NCBI GenBank assembly: GCA_017998195.1
Contig: JAGODN010000056.1
Location: 1-10,136, forward strand
Direction of reading: 5' to 3'
DNA length: 10,136 nt
From: Desulfobulbus sp.
GTDB taxonomy: Bacteria > Desulfobacterota > Desulfobulbia > Desulfobulbales > Desulfobulbaceae
Shown here: positions 1 through 6,608 of the stretch, one piece after another
How positions within the stretch are numbered: the first letter of the stretch is position 1
Layout: each line of letters starts with the position of its first letter
Position numbers and translations under genes: made by a program
Notes under the pieces: generated by a model
Seen by the model: the letters and a program-made list of their open reading frames with translations, nothing else
Told to the model about the DNA's origin: nothing
Databases searched by the model: none

Positions 1-1
1 C

Positions 2-337
2 CAGGCCGAGGCGGCGCGCTGCCTCAACTGCGACGTGCAGACCGTGTTCCGCGCGGCCGAGTGCATCGAGTGCGACGCCTGCGCCGACGCCTGCCCGGAG
101 AGCTGCATCAGTTTTGTCGACAACGGCAGCGAAGAGGAGTTGCGCACGCGCCTGCGCGCCCCGGCCAGGAACCTCGGCCAGAGCCTCTACGTCAGCCCGC
201 CGCTGGGCACCGGCCGGGTGATGGTCAAGGACGAGAACCTCTGCCTGCACTGCGGCGTGTGCAGCGAGCGGTGCCCGACCTCGGCCTGGGAGATGCAGAA
301 ATTCCTCTACCACTCAGCACAGGCGGGACAGGTATGA
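2..337 (+). CDS. Ferredoxin-domain C-terminus of a probable FAD-dependent oxidoreductase (5' truncated)
   Basis: The reading frame is open to the left edge, so only the last 111 residues are visible. They contain an RCLNC motif (C7, C10) and then two classical [4Fe-4S] motifs of the CxxCxxCxxxCP type: C21/C24/C27/C31 and C81/C84/C87/C91. This is a bacterial 2x[4Fe-4S] ferredoxin domain with a spacer of about 50 residues between the clusters. In GltD-like FAD/NAD(P) oxidoreductases that carry an extra ferredoxin tail, such an RCLxC motif directly precedes the clusters, so the missing 5' part probably encodes the flavin and NAD(P) domains; that is inference. The stop overlaps the korA start (ATGA), which implies co-translation and a role as electron partner of KorAB, probably exchanging electrons between ferredoxin and NAD(P)H. 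A stand-alone ferredoxin subunit is the alternative. The Fe-S domain itself is certain; the full protein is not. Confidence 0.85.
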   Translation, partial: QAEAARCLNCDVQTVFRAAECIECDACADACPESCISFVDNGSEEELRTRLRAPARNLGQSLYVSPPLGTGRVMVKDENLCLHCGVCSERCPTSAWEMQKFLYHSAQAGQV

Positions 338-2190
338 AGCAACTGGCAGCGGTCAACGATTTTGTCATCCGGTTCGCCAACGTCAACGGCTCGGGTTCGG
401 CCAGCGCCAACAATCTGTTCGCCAAGGCGGTGTTTCGCATGGGCGTGCCGGTCAGCCCGAAGAACATCTTCCCCTCGAACATCCAGGGGCTGCCCACCTG
501 GTACGAGGTGCGGGTGAACGAGGCCGGCCACGTCGGCCGGCGCGGCGGCTACGACCTGGTGGTGGCGGTCAACGGCCAGACCCTGCGCCAGGACTACGAC
601 GGTCTCGAGCCGGGCGGCTATTTCCTCTACGACTCCTCCCGGCCCCTGCCCGAGGACTTCCAGCGGGACGACCTCACCCTCATCCCCATCCCGCTCACCC
701 ACCTGGTCAACGAAGCGGTGGCCAACGTGCGCATGCGGCCGCTGCTCAAGAACATCCTCTACGTCGGCGCCCTGGCCGCGCTCTTCGACATGGAACTGGC
801 GGTGCTCGCCGACAGCCTGCGCCGCCAGTTCGAAAAGAACCCCAGGCTGGCCGAGCCCAACATCCACGCCCTGGAGATCGGCCACGCCTACGCCCGCGGC
901 CACTTCCCGGACACCTGCCGGCTCAAGGTACGGCAGAGCGACCGGGTGGGCGACGCCGTCATCATGGACGGCAACACCGCCGCCGCGCTCGGCGCCCTGT
1001 ACGGCGGCGCCACCGTGGTCGGCTGGTACCCGATCACCCCGTCCACCTCGATCATCGAGGCCTTCGGTCACTACGCCGGGAAATACCGGGTGGAGGCGGA
1101 TACCGGCCGGATGCGGGTGGCCATCGTCCAGGCCGAGGACGAACTGGCGGCCATCGGCATCGTCATCGGCGCCTCGTGGAACGGGGCGCGGGCCTTCACC
1201 GCCACCTCGGGCGCGGGCGTGTCGCTCATGACCGAGTTCCTCGGTCTCGCCTACTTCGCCGAGGTGCCGGTGGTGCTCGTCGACGTGCAGCGGGTGGGGC
1301 CGTCCACCGGCATGCCCACCCGCACCCAGCAGTCGGACCTGCTCGCCTGCGCCTGGGCCTCCCACGGCGACACCAAACACCCGCTGCTCCTGCCCTGCGA
1401 CCCGCGCGAGTGCTTTGACATGACCGCCCAGGCCTTTGACCTGGCGGAGCGGCTGCAGACGCCGGTGATCGTCATGAGCGACCTGGACCTGGGCATGAAC
1501 GACCACTTCGGCCCGCCGCTCGCCTGGGATCCGGCCCGGCGCCACGACCGCGGCAAGGTGCTCGACGCCGACCAGCTGGAGCAGCTGACCGCCACCTGGG
1601 GCCGCTACCTGGACACCGACGGCGACGGCATCGGCAGCCGCACCCTGCCCGGCACCCACCCGCAGCGGGGCGTGTACTTCACCCGCGGCACCTCCCACGA
1701 CGAATACTCGGCCTACACCGAGGACAGCAATGCCTACCTGCGCACCATGGAGCGGCTGGCGCGCAAGTGGCAGACCGCGCGCAGCCTCGTGCCCGGGCCG
1801 CGCCTCCGCGCCTCCGGCCCGCCCGCCCGGCTGGGCGCCATCTTCTTCGGCTCGACCACGCCCGCGGCCTACGAGGCCCTGGAGGAGCTGGCCCGGCGCG
1901 GCCTGGTTATGGACACCCTGCGGCTGCGCGCATTCCCTTTCCCGGCCGAGGTGTTCGACTTCATCAACCGGCGCGAACTGGTGTTCGTCATCGAGCAGAA
2001 CCGCGACGGCCAGATGCGCACCCTGCTCATCAGCGAGGGCGACCTGGCGCCGGACCGCCTGGTCAGTATCACCAGTTACGACGGCCTGCCCGTGGCCAGC
2101 CGCTTCCTGGTCCAGGCCCTGGAGTCGGCCCTGGCGGAACGCGGCGTGTCCGTTCCCCCGGCCGCCCCCGGCCAAGGAGAAACGCCATGA
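334..2190 (+). CDS. korA: 2-oxoacid (2-oxoglutarate):ferredoxin oxidoreductase, fused gamma-alpha subunit
   Basis: The protein of 618 residues is the large subunit of a thiamine-diphosphate 2-oxoacid:ferredoxin oxidoreductase, probably acting on 2-oxoglutarate. Residues 1 to about 195 form the gamma domain (GSGSASANNLFAKA near 19-32, a GRRGGYD turn at 68-74). The alpha (pyrimidine-binding) domain starts near 205, with the family hallmark GNTAAALGALYGG at 213-225, YPITPSTS at 232-239, a conserved EDE at 268-270, and GPSTGMPTRTQQSDL at 322-336. The segment around 429-475 (GDGIGSRTLPG, RGTSHDE, YTEDSNAY) is typical of the KorA branch. Domain II follows from about 497. The length matches the two-subunit (66/34 kDa type) enzymes. 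The ATG overlaps the upstream stop, and the 3' end overlaps korB by ATGA. Substrate specificity (2-oxoglutarate versus pyruvate or another 2-oxoacid) cannot be fixed from sequence alone. Confidence 0.93.
   Translation: MKQLAAVNDFVIRFANVNGSGSASANNLFAKAVFRMGVPVSPKNIFPSNIQGLPTWYEVRVNEAGHVGRRGGYDLVVAVNGQTLRQDYDGLEPGGYFLYDSSRPLPEDFQRDDLTLIPIPLTHLVNEAVANVRMRPLLKNILYVGALAALFDMELAVLADSLRRQFEKNPRLAEPNIHALEIGHAYARGHFPDTCRLKVRQSDRVGDAVIMDGNTAAALGALYGGATVVGWYPITPSTSIIEAFGHYAGKYRVEADTGRMRVAIVQAEDELAAIGIVIGASWNGARAFTATSGAGVSLMTEFLGLAYFAEVPVVLVDVQRVGPSTGMPTRTQQSDLLACAWASHGDTKHPLLLPCDPRECFDMTAQAFDLAERLQTPVIVMSDLDLGMNDHFGPPLAWDPARRHDRGKVLDADQLEQLTATWGRYLDTDGDGIGSRTLPGTHPQRGVYFTRGTSHDEYSAYTEDSNAYLRTMERLARKWQTARSLVPGPRLRASGPPARLGAIFFGSTTPAAYEALEELARRGLVMDTLRLRAFPFPAEVFDFINRRELVFVIEQNRDGQMRTLLISEGDLAPDRLVSITSYDGLPVASRFLVQALESALAERGVSVPPAAPGQGETP
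2174..2179 (+). promoter_or_regulatory. Shine-Dalgarno site of korB inside korA
   Basis: AAGGAG lies seven bases before the korB ATG, within the last codons of korA. It fixes the korB start at 2187 and shows that korB can be initiated both by reinitiation at the ATGA overlap and from its own ribosome binding site. Confidence 0.8.
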
Positions 2191-3239
2191 CCTTCCAGCG
2201 CCCGACCTTCCGCCACCCGGAACTGCCGCCGAACGCGGCCGGCTACACCCGCCGCGACTACGAGGGCGGCCTCTCCACCCTGTGTGCCGGCTGCGGCCAC
2301 GACTCGATCTGCAACGCCATCATCCAGGCCTGCTTCGAACTGGCCCTGGAGCCGCACCGCATCGTCAAGCTCTCCGGCATCGGCTGCTCGTCCAAGACGC
2401 CGGCCTACTTCCTCAACCGCGCCCACGGCTTCAACACCGTGCACGGCCGCATGCCCTCCATCGCCACCGGCGCCAACATGGCCAACCGCGACCTCATCTA
2501 CCTGGGCGTGTCCGGCGACGGCGACACCGCCTCCATCGGCATGGGCCAGTTCGTGCACGCGGTGCGGCGCAACCTGGACATGCTCTACATCGTCATGAAC
2601 AACGGCTGTTACGGCCTGACCAAGGGCCAGTACTCGGCCACCGCGGACAAGGGGTCGCGCGGCAAGAAGGGCGGGGTCAACCCGCTCGAGTCCATCGACC
2701 TGTGCGAGCTGGCCATCCAGCTGGGCGCGGGGTTCGTGGCCCGCAGCTTCGCCGGCGACAAGCGCCAGCTGGTGCCCCTGATCAAAGCCGGGCTGTCGCA
2801 CCGGGGGCTGTCGTTCATCGACGTGATCTCGCCCTGCGTCACCTTCAACAACAACCCGGAGTCGACCAAGAGCTACCACTGGGTGCGCGAGCACAGCGAG
2901 GCCACCGGCACGGTGGACTTCGTCCCCTTCCGCCAGACCATCGACGCCGACTACGCCGACGATGCCGTGGCCACCGTGGTTCTCCACGACGAGTCGGAGA
3001 TTCGCCTGCACAAGCACAGCCCGGAGGTGGACGTCACCGACCGGCGCCAGGCCATCGACAGCCTGGAGGACCACAAGGCCGAGGGGCTGATCCTCACCGG
3101 CGTGCTCTATGTCAACCCGGAGTCCACCGACACCCACGAGATTCTCAACACCAGCATGCGACCGCTGAACAGCCTCACCGAGGCGGACCTCTGCCCCGGG
3201 GCGGATATCCTCGAGGCGATCAACGCCGCCCACCGCTGA
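2187..3239 (+). CDS. korB: 2-oxoacid (2-oxoglutarate):ferredoxin oxidoreductase, beta subunit (TPP and [4Fe-4S])
   Basis: This 350-residue subunit binds thiamine diphosphate and the proximal iron-sulfur cluster. The cluster ligands are visible as C33 and C36 (CAGCGH), C67 (GIGCSS) and C217 (SPC), with spacing that fits the four cysteines known in archaeal 2-oxoacid:ferredoxin oxidoreductase beta subunits. The TPP/Mg motif runs from GDGDTASIGMGQ at 110-121 to NNGCYGLTKGQYS at 138-150. HGRMPSIATGAN at 86-97 is also characteristic of the family. With the gamma-alpha subunit it forms the complete catalytic unit, passing electrons from the hydroxyethyl-type TPP radical through this cluster to an external ferredoxin. 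In this operon the acceptor is presumably the Fe-S protein encoded just upstream. The start is set by AAGGAG seven bases upstream and by the overlap with the korA stop. No odd features; all key residues are present. Confidence 0.94.
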   Translation: MTFQRPTFRHPELPPNAAGYTRRDYEGGLSTLCAGCGHDSICNAIIQACFELALEPHRIVKLSGIGCSSKTPAYFLNRAHGFNTVHGRMPSIATGANMANRDLIYLGVSGDGDTASIGMGQFVHAVRRNLDMLYIVMNNGCYGLTKGQYSATADKGSRGKKGGVNPLESIDLCELAIQLGAGFVARSFAGDKRQLVPLIKAGLSHRGLSFIDVISPCVTFNNNPESTKSYHWVREHSEATGTVDFVPFRQTIDADYADDAVATVVLHDESEIRLHKHSPEVDVTDRRQAIDSLEDHKAEGLILTGVLYVNPESTDTHEILNTSMRPLNSLTEADLCPGADILEAINAAHR

Positions 3240-3276
3240 GCGGGCGGACACACCACACCTCCACCCCTCTGCCGCC

Positions 3277-4428
3277 ATGCGCACCTCCACCCGAACCGGC
3301 GACCCGGCCGCCCGCATCCAGACACCGCGGATCTCCCTCGCCCGTCGCCTGTCACCCCTTGTCCCCTGGGCCCTGCTGCTCGTCGCCGGGCTGGGCGGCT
3401 GCAGCTTCTCGCCGGAACCGGTGGCGCCGCCGCCGCGTCCGGAGCAGCCGGTGCTCGAGCGGCCGGTGGAGCCCCTGGTCGGCAGCTACCGGGCCGACCG
3501 GGTCACTGGCGATTTTGCCGGCTCCGCCGGCCTGGAGCGGTTCATCGAGCTGATGGCCAGCCGCCACGGCCTGGACCGCGCCTACCTGAACGGCCTGTTC
3601 TCCCAGGCCCGGCGTCGGCAGTGGACCCTCGACTATCTTGCGAAGAGCGACCGGGCGATGAAGGGGCCTCCCGCTGTCGGCGGCTGGAGCCGCTACCGGG
3701 AGAAATTCCTCGATGCGCGCCACCTGGATGCCGGCGTGGCCTTCGCCCGCCGTCACCGGGCGGCGCTGGAACGAGCCGGCCGCGAGTACGGGGTGGATCC
3801 CGGGTACATCCTCGGCATCCTGGCGGTGGAGACCAACTTCGGCGAGGTGCTGGGCCGGGACCGGATTCTCGACGCCCTCACCACCTTGAGCTTCGACTAC
3901 GCCCGGCGGAGTGCGTTCTTCCAGGGCGAACTCGAGCAGTTCCTGCTCATGGCGCGGGAGGAGCGGCTCGATCCGGCCCGGCCGCGCGGCTCGTTCGCCG
4001 GGGCCATGGGACTCGGGCAGTTCATGCCGAGCAGTTTCCGCAAGTGGGCGGTGGACTTCAACGGGGACGGCCGCCGCGACCTGTGGCACCCGGAGGACGC
4101 CATCGGCAGCGTCGCCCACTACTTCGCCCGTCACGGTTGGCAGGCCGGACAACCGGTGGTGACGCCGCTCAGCGCCCGCACCGCCGTGGATCTGCAGGCC
4201 GGGCTCGACACCCGCTACTCGCTCGGCGCGCTGCGCCAGGCCGGGCTGTCGCCCGCGGCCCCGTGCCGCTGCGAGGGCGGGCTGCGCCTCCTGCGGCTGC
4301 GCCACCACGACTTCGACCAGTACCTCATCGGCCACGACAATTTCTATACCATCACCCGCTACAACCAGAGCACCCACTATGCCATGGTCGTGCACGAACT
4401 GGCAGGGGCCATCAGCCGGCGGCTCTGA
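3277..4428 (+). CDS. mltB: Membrane-bound lytic murein transglycosylase B (lipoprotein)
   Basis: The enzyme cleaves the MurNAc-GlcNAc bond of peptidoglycan, leaving 1,6-anhydro-muramoyl ends, and acts in the periplasm from the outer membrane. The 383-residue protein has a long basic N-region, a hydrophobic stretch (about 29-40) and a lipobox LGGC with lipidated C42, then a Pro-rich linker to about residue 65. The catalytic glutamate is E185 in ILAVETNFG, equivalent to E162 of E. coli Slt35. GAMGLGQFMPSSF at 242-254 and an EF-hand-like DFNGDGRRDLW at 260-270 follow, the latter matching the calcium loop known in Slt35. The C-terminal NFYTITRYNQSTHYAM at 355-370 is highly conserved in MltB. It lies 37 bases after korB with no terminator between, so readthrough from kor is possible, but there is no functional link. 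No good Shine-Dalgarno precedes the ATG. No in-frame ATG follows until after the lipobox, which supports this start. Confidence 0.92.
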   Translation: MRTSTRTGDPAARIQTPRISLARRLSPLVPWALLLVAGLGGCSFSPEPVAPPPRPEQPVLERPVEPLVGSYRADRVTGDFAGSAGLERFIELMASRHGLDRAYLNGLFSQARRRQWTLDYLAKSDRAMKGPPAVGGWSRYREKFLDARHLDAGVAFARRHRAALERAGREYGVDPGYILGILAVETNFGEVLGRDRILDALTTLSFDYARRSAFFQGELEQFLLMAREERLDPARPRGSFAGAMGLGQFMPSSFRKWAVDFNGDGRRDLWHPEDAIGSVAHYFARHGWQAGQPVVTPLSARTAVDLQAGLDTRYSLGALRQAGLSPAAPCRCEGGLRLLRLRHHDFDQYLIGHDNFYTITRYNQSTHYAMVVHELAGAISRRL

Positions 4429-4464
4429 GCGGGCGGACCCGCAGGCGGCCCGGCGGGAGGGCAC

Positions 4465-4498
4465 AAAAAAGGCGTATCGATTGCTCGATACGCCTTTT
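4465..4498. terminator. Bidirectional rho-independent terminator between mltB and nhaB
   Basis: A perfect 10-bp stem (GGCGTATCGA at 4471-4480 and TCGATACGCC at 4485-4494) encloses a 4-base loop. It is flanked by six A residues on the left and TTTT on the right, so each strand reads as a hairpin followed by a U-tract (T4 for plus, T6 for minus). It lies 36 bases after the mltB stop and 28 bases after the nhaB stop, as expected for a shared terminator of convergent units. Confidence 0.93.
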
Positions 4499-4526
4499 CT
4501 GCGTTCGCCGGGGGGGCGAAGCGGGA

Positions 4527-6152
4527 TCAGAGGAACAGGTAGGTGGCCAGGAGGCCGGCGAGCGACATGGTGATGGTGTAGGGCAGGGCGAGCAGCACCA
4601 TGCGGCCGTAGCTCAGGCGGATGACCGGGGCCAGGGCCGAGGTCAGGAGGAACAGGAAGGCGGCCTGGCCGTTGGGCGTGGCCACGCTGGGGATGTTGGT
4701 GCCGGTGTTGATGGCCACCGCCAGCTTGTCCAGGCGGTGCATGAGGGCGCCCGCCTGCTCGGCCACGGCCGGGGGCAACTGGGCGAGGGCGTCGGCGCGG
4801 GCCACGTGCGGGTCGGCAAGCAGGGCCATGAGCTGTTCGCCGGTCTTGCCGCTGTTCGGGATGGCGCCGAGCATGTCGACAAAGTGCATCTTGGTCTCGG
4901 AGATGTACACCGTGGCCACGAACACGTTGTCGGAGATGGCCGAGAGCAGGCCGTTGGCGATGTAGTAGGCGGCCAGCTGGCTCTGTCCCTGGAGGCTGAG
5001 CACGTAGTCGACCACCGGCTTGAACAGGTGCTGGTCGTGGATGACCGCGACCACGGCGAAGAACACCACCAACAGGGCGGTGAAGGGTAGGGCTTCCTCG
5101 AAGGCGTGGCCGATCTGGCCCTCGTCGATGATGCCGTTGAGCGCCGTGAGGAACACGATCACCGACAGGCCGATGAGGCCCACCGCGGCCAGGTGGAAGG
5201 CCAGGGCGATGATCAGCCAGATGCCGGCCATGGCCTGGACGATCAGCTGCAGCTTGCCCTTGAAGCCGCGCTTGGCCTCCATCTTGACCTCGGTTTCGAG
5301 CAGGTGCGAGCGGATGTGGCCGGGCAGTTCATAGCCGTAGGTGAACCATTTCTTCTTTTCCACCAGGTAGCAGGTGCCCAGGCCGACCAGCAGCACCGGC
5401 AGGGAGACCGGGGCCACCTGGACGAAGAACTCGGCGAAATGCCAGCCCATGACGCTGCCGATGAGCAGGTTCTGCGGTTCGCCCACCAGGGTGCAGACCC
5501 CGCCCAGGGCGGTGCCCACGGCGCCGTGCATCATCAGGTTGCGGAGGAAGCCGCGGAATTGTTTCAGGTCGGCCTGTTCCTGTTCCTTCAGGGCCAGGTC
5601 GCTGGTCAGGTCGTGGACGCCGGCGCCGCTGTCCTTGCCGGACACGTAGCGGTGGTAGATGTCGTAGAAGCCGTAGGCCACGGCGATGATCACCGCGGTC
5701 ACGGTGAGGGCGTCGAGAAAGGCGGAGAGGAAGGCGCCGGCGAACGAGAAGAGCAGGGAGATGTGGATCTTCGACTGCACCCGGACGAGGATGCGGGTGA
5801 AGGTGAAGCGCAGGAAATCCTTCATGAAATAGATGCCGGCAACCATGAAGATCAACAGCAGGATGACCTCGAAGTTGGCCAGCGTCTCCTTGTAGACGGT
5901 GTCCGCCTTGGTCATGCCGATGAACACCGCCTCCAGGGCGAGCAGACCGCCCGCGGGCAGGGGGTAGCACTTCAGGGCCATGGCCAGGGTGAAGATGAAC
6001 TCGCCGATGAGCACCCAGCCGGTGATGAACGGCCCGTACATGTTGAGCAGGATGGGGTTGGCGATCAGGAACAGGAGGATCGTCAACTTGTACCAGGTGG
6101 GCGCATTACCCAGGAAATTCCGGGTAAAGGCCTGGGGATAGGACTGCGGCAT
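4527..6152 (-). CDS. nhaB: Na+/H+ antiporter NhaB
   Basis: This inner-membrane secondary transporter expels Na+ in exchange for H+ for pH and salt homeostasis. The 541-residue protein is highly hydrophobic and matches E. coli NhaB closely in several blocks: EFIFTLAMALKCYPL at 51-65, LLALEAVFIGMT at 70-81, FMVAGIYFMK at 102-111, FLSAFLDALTVTAV at 141-154 (D147), GTALGGVCTLVGEPQNLL at 213-230, ISDNVF at 406-411, and INTGTNIPSVATPNGQAAFLF at 481-501. The start is the ATG at 6152, six bases after GGAG. A further in-frame ATG at 6218 would add 22 charged, non-conserved residues and is less likely. Compared with E. coli NhaB as I recall it, about 40 extra residues sit in the loop after VYISET (residues 421-476), and the C-terminus ends earlier, after LLATYLFL. 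It follows yciH by 88 bases and ends at a terminator. Confidence 0.95.
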   Translation of the reverse strand: MPQSYPQAFTRNFLGNAPTWYKLTILLFLIANPILLNMYGPFITGWVLIGEFIFTLAMALKCYPLPAGGLLALEAVFIGMTKADTVYKETLANFEVILLLIFMVAGIYFMKDFLRFTFTRILVRVQSKIHISLLFSFAGAFLSAFLDALTVTAVIIAVAYGFYDIYHRYVSGKDSGAGVHDLTSDLALKEQEQADLKQFRGFLRNLMMHGAVGTALGGVCTLVGEPQNLLIGSVMGWHFAEFFVQVAPVSLPVLLVGLGTCYLVEKKKWFTYGYELPGHIRSHLLETEVKMEAKRGFKGKLQLIVQAMAGIWLIIALAFHLAAVGLIGLSVIVFLTALNGIIDEGQIGHAFEEALPFTALLVVFFAVVAVIHDQHLFKPVVDYVLSLQGQSQLAAYYIANGLLSAISDNVFVATVYISETKMHFVDMLGAIPNSGKTGEQLMALLADPHVARADALAQLPPAVAEQAGALMHRLDKLAVAINTGTNIPSVATPNGQAAFLFLLTSALAPVIRLSYGRMVLLALPYTITMSLAGLLATYLFL

Positions 6153-6158
6153 AGGGGT

Positions 6159-6164
6159 CTCCAG
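6159..6164 (-). promoter_or_regulatory. Shine-Dalgarno site of nhaB
   Basis: On the minus strand CTGGAG stands six bases before the ATG at 6152. It decides between this start and the longer in-frame frame beginning at 6218, which lacks conserved sequence. Confidence 0.75.
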
Positions 6165-6187
6165 GGTTTTTAAGAAAAAGGGAACGG

Positions 6188-6215
6188 ACCGCCGGCTGCC
6201 GAAAGCCGGGACGGT
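6188..6215 (-). promoter_or_regulatory. GC-rich hairpin in the yciH-nhaB gap (possible weak terminator or attenuator)
   Basis: CCGGCT (6192-6197) and AGCCGG (6204-6209) form a perfect 6-bp stem with a 6-base loop. ACCG/CGGT pairs can extend it across a two-base bulge. On the minus strand the stem is followed, after about seven bases, by CCCTTTTTCTT. The U-tract is displaced from the stem, so this is at best a weak terminator or attenuator that could lower nhaB expression relative to yciH. Confidence 0.35.
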
Positions 6216-6240
6216 CATTGCACACGGTTGCGCCAGCGGG

Positions 6241-6606
6241 TCAGCCGCCCGCCCGTTTGACGGTGTAGCCGAGCCGGCCCAGGGCGGTCACCAGCAGGTC
6301 GCGATGGTCGCCCTGAATTTCGATCACGCCGTCCTTGACCCCGCCGCCGGCGCCGCACTGCTTTTTCAGCCGGGCGGCCAGGTCGCGGAGCTGGTCCAGG
6401 GTGAGGGGCAGGCCGCTGACCGTGGTCACGCCGCTGCCCTTGCGCCCCTTGGTCTGCCGTCCCACCCGGACGATGCCGTCGCCGCGGGGCACGACAGGCT
6501 GGCGGTCACAGGTGCAGGCGGCGACCGGAGCGCCGCAGCCGGGGCAGAGGCGGCCCTGTTCACTGGAATAGACCGGAACGGTCTGGCGCGGGTTTTTTGG
6601 TACCAT
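6241..6606 (-). CDS. yciH: YciH/Sui1-family (eIF1-like) translation factor with N-terminal zinc-binding motif
   Basis: The 121-residue protein carries a bacterial Sui1 domain, the homologue of eukaryotic initiation factor eIF1; in bacteria it binds ribosomes and affects initiation fidelity. Residues 42-120 match E. coli YciH: GDGIVRVGRQTKGRKGSGV at 42-60, AARLKKQCGAGGGVKDGVIEIQGD at 77-100, RDLL at 102-105, and a C-terminal GYTVKRAGG. Ahead of the domain is CPGC (C21, C24) plus CTC (C31, C33), a four-cysteine knuckle likely to bind zinc. E. coli YciH lacks it, though many other bacterial Sui1 proteins seem to have a similar one. The ATG lies two bases after the pyrC stop and the local Shine-Dalgarno is weak (GAAG), so translation is probably coupled to pyrC. 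A TTG at 6612 overlapping the pyrC stop is the alternative start and would add two residues. Confidence 0.93.
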   Translation of the reverse strand: MVPKNPRQTVPVYSSEQGRLCPGCGAPVAACTCDRQPVVPRGDGIVRVGRQTKGRKGSGVTTVSGLPLTLDQLRDLAARLKKQCGAGGGVKDGVIEIQGDHRDLLVTALGRLGYTVKRAGG

Positions 6607-6608
6607 CT

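Noticed and set aside
307..2175. Long open frame antisense to korA
   Set aside because: It is a GC-rich shadow: low-complexity Gly/Arg/Val/His composition, no recognisable motif, and it lies fully opposite a gene with clear family signatures.
2076..3317. Long minus-strand open frame opposite korB
   Set aside because: It overlaps the entire korB gene and extends past it with biased Val/Gly/Ala composition; no independent evidence of coding.
4504..4520. Second hairpin (TTCGCC / GGCGAA, G-rich loop) next to the terminator
   Set aside because: Only six base pairs and no U-tract on either side; the adjacent 4465-4498 hairpin explains termination, so this is noted but not called.
5106..6173. Long plus-strand open frame opposite nhaB
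   Set aside because: Composition is dominated by Gln, Glu, His, Gly and Asp typical of the reverse complement of a hydrophobic membrane-protein gene; nhaB on the minus strand is unambiguous.
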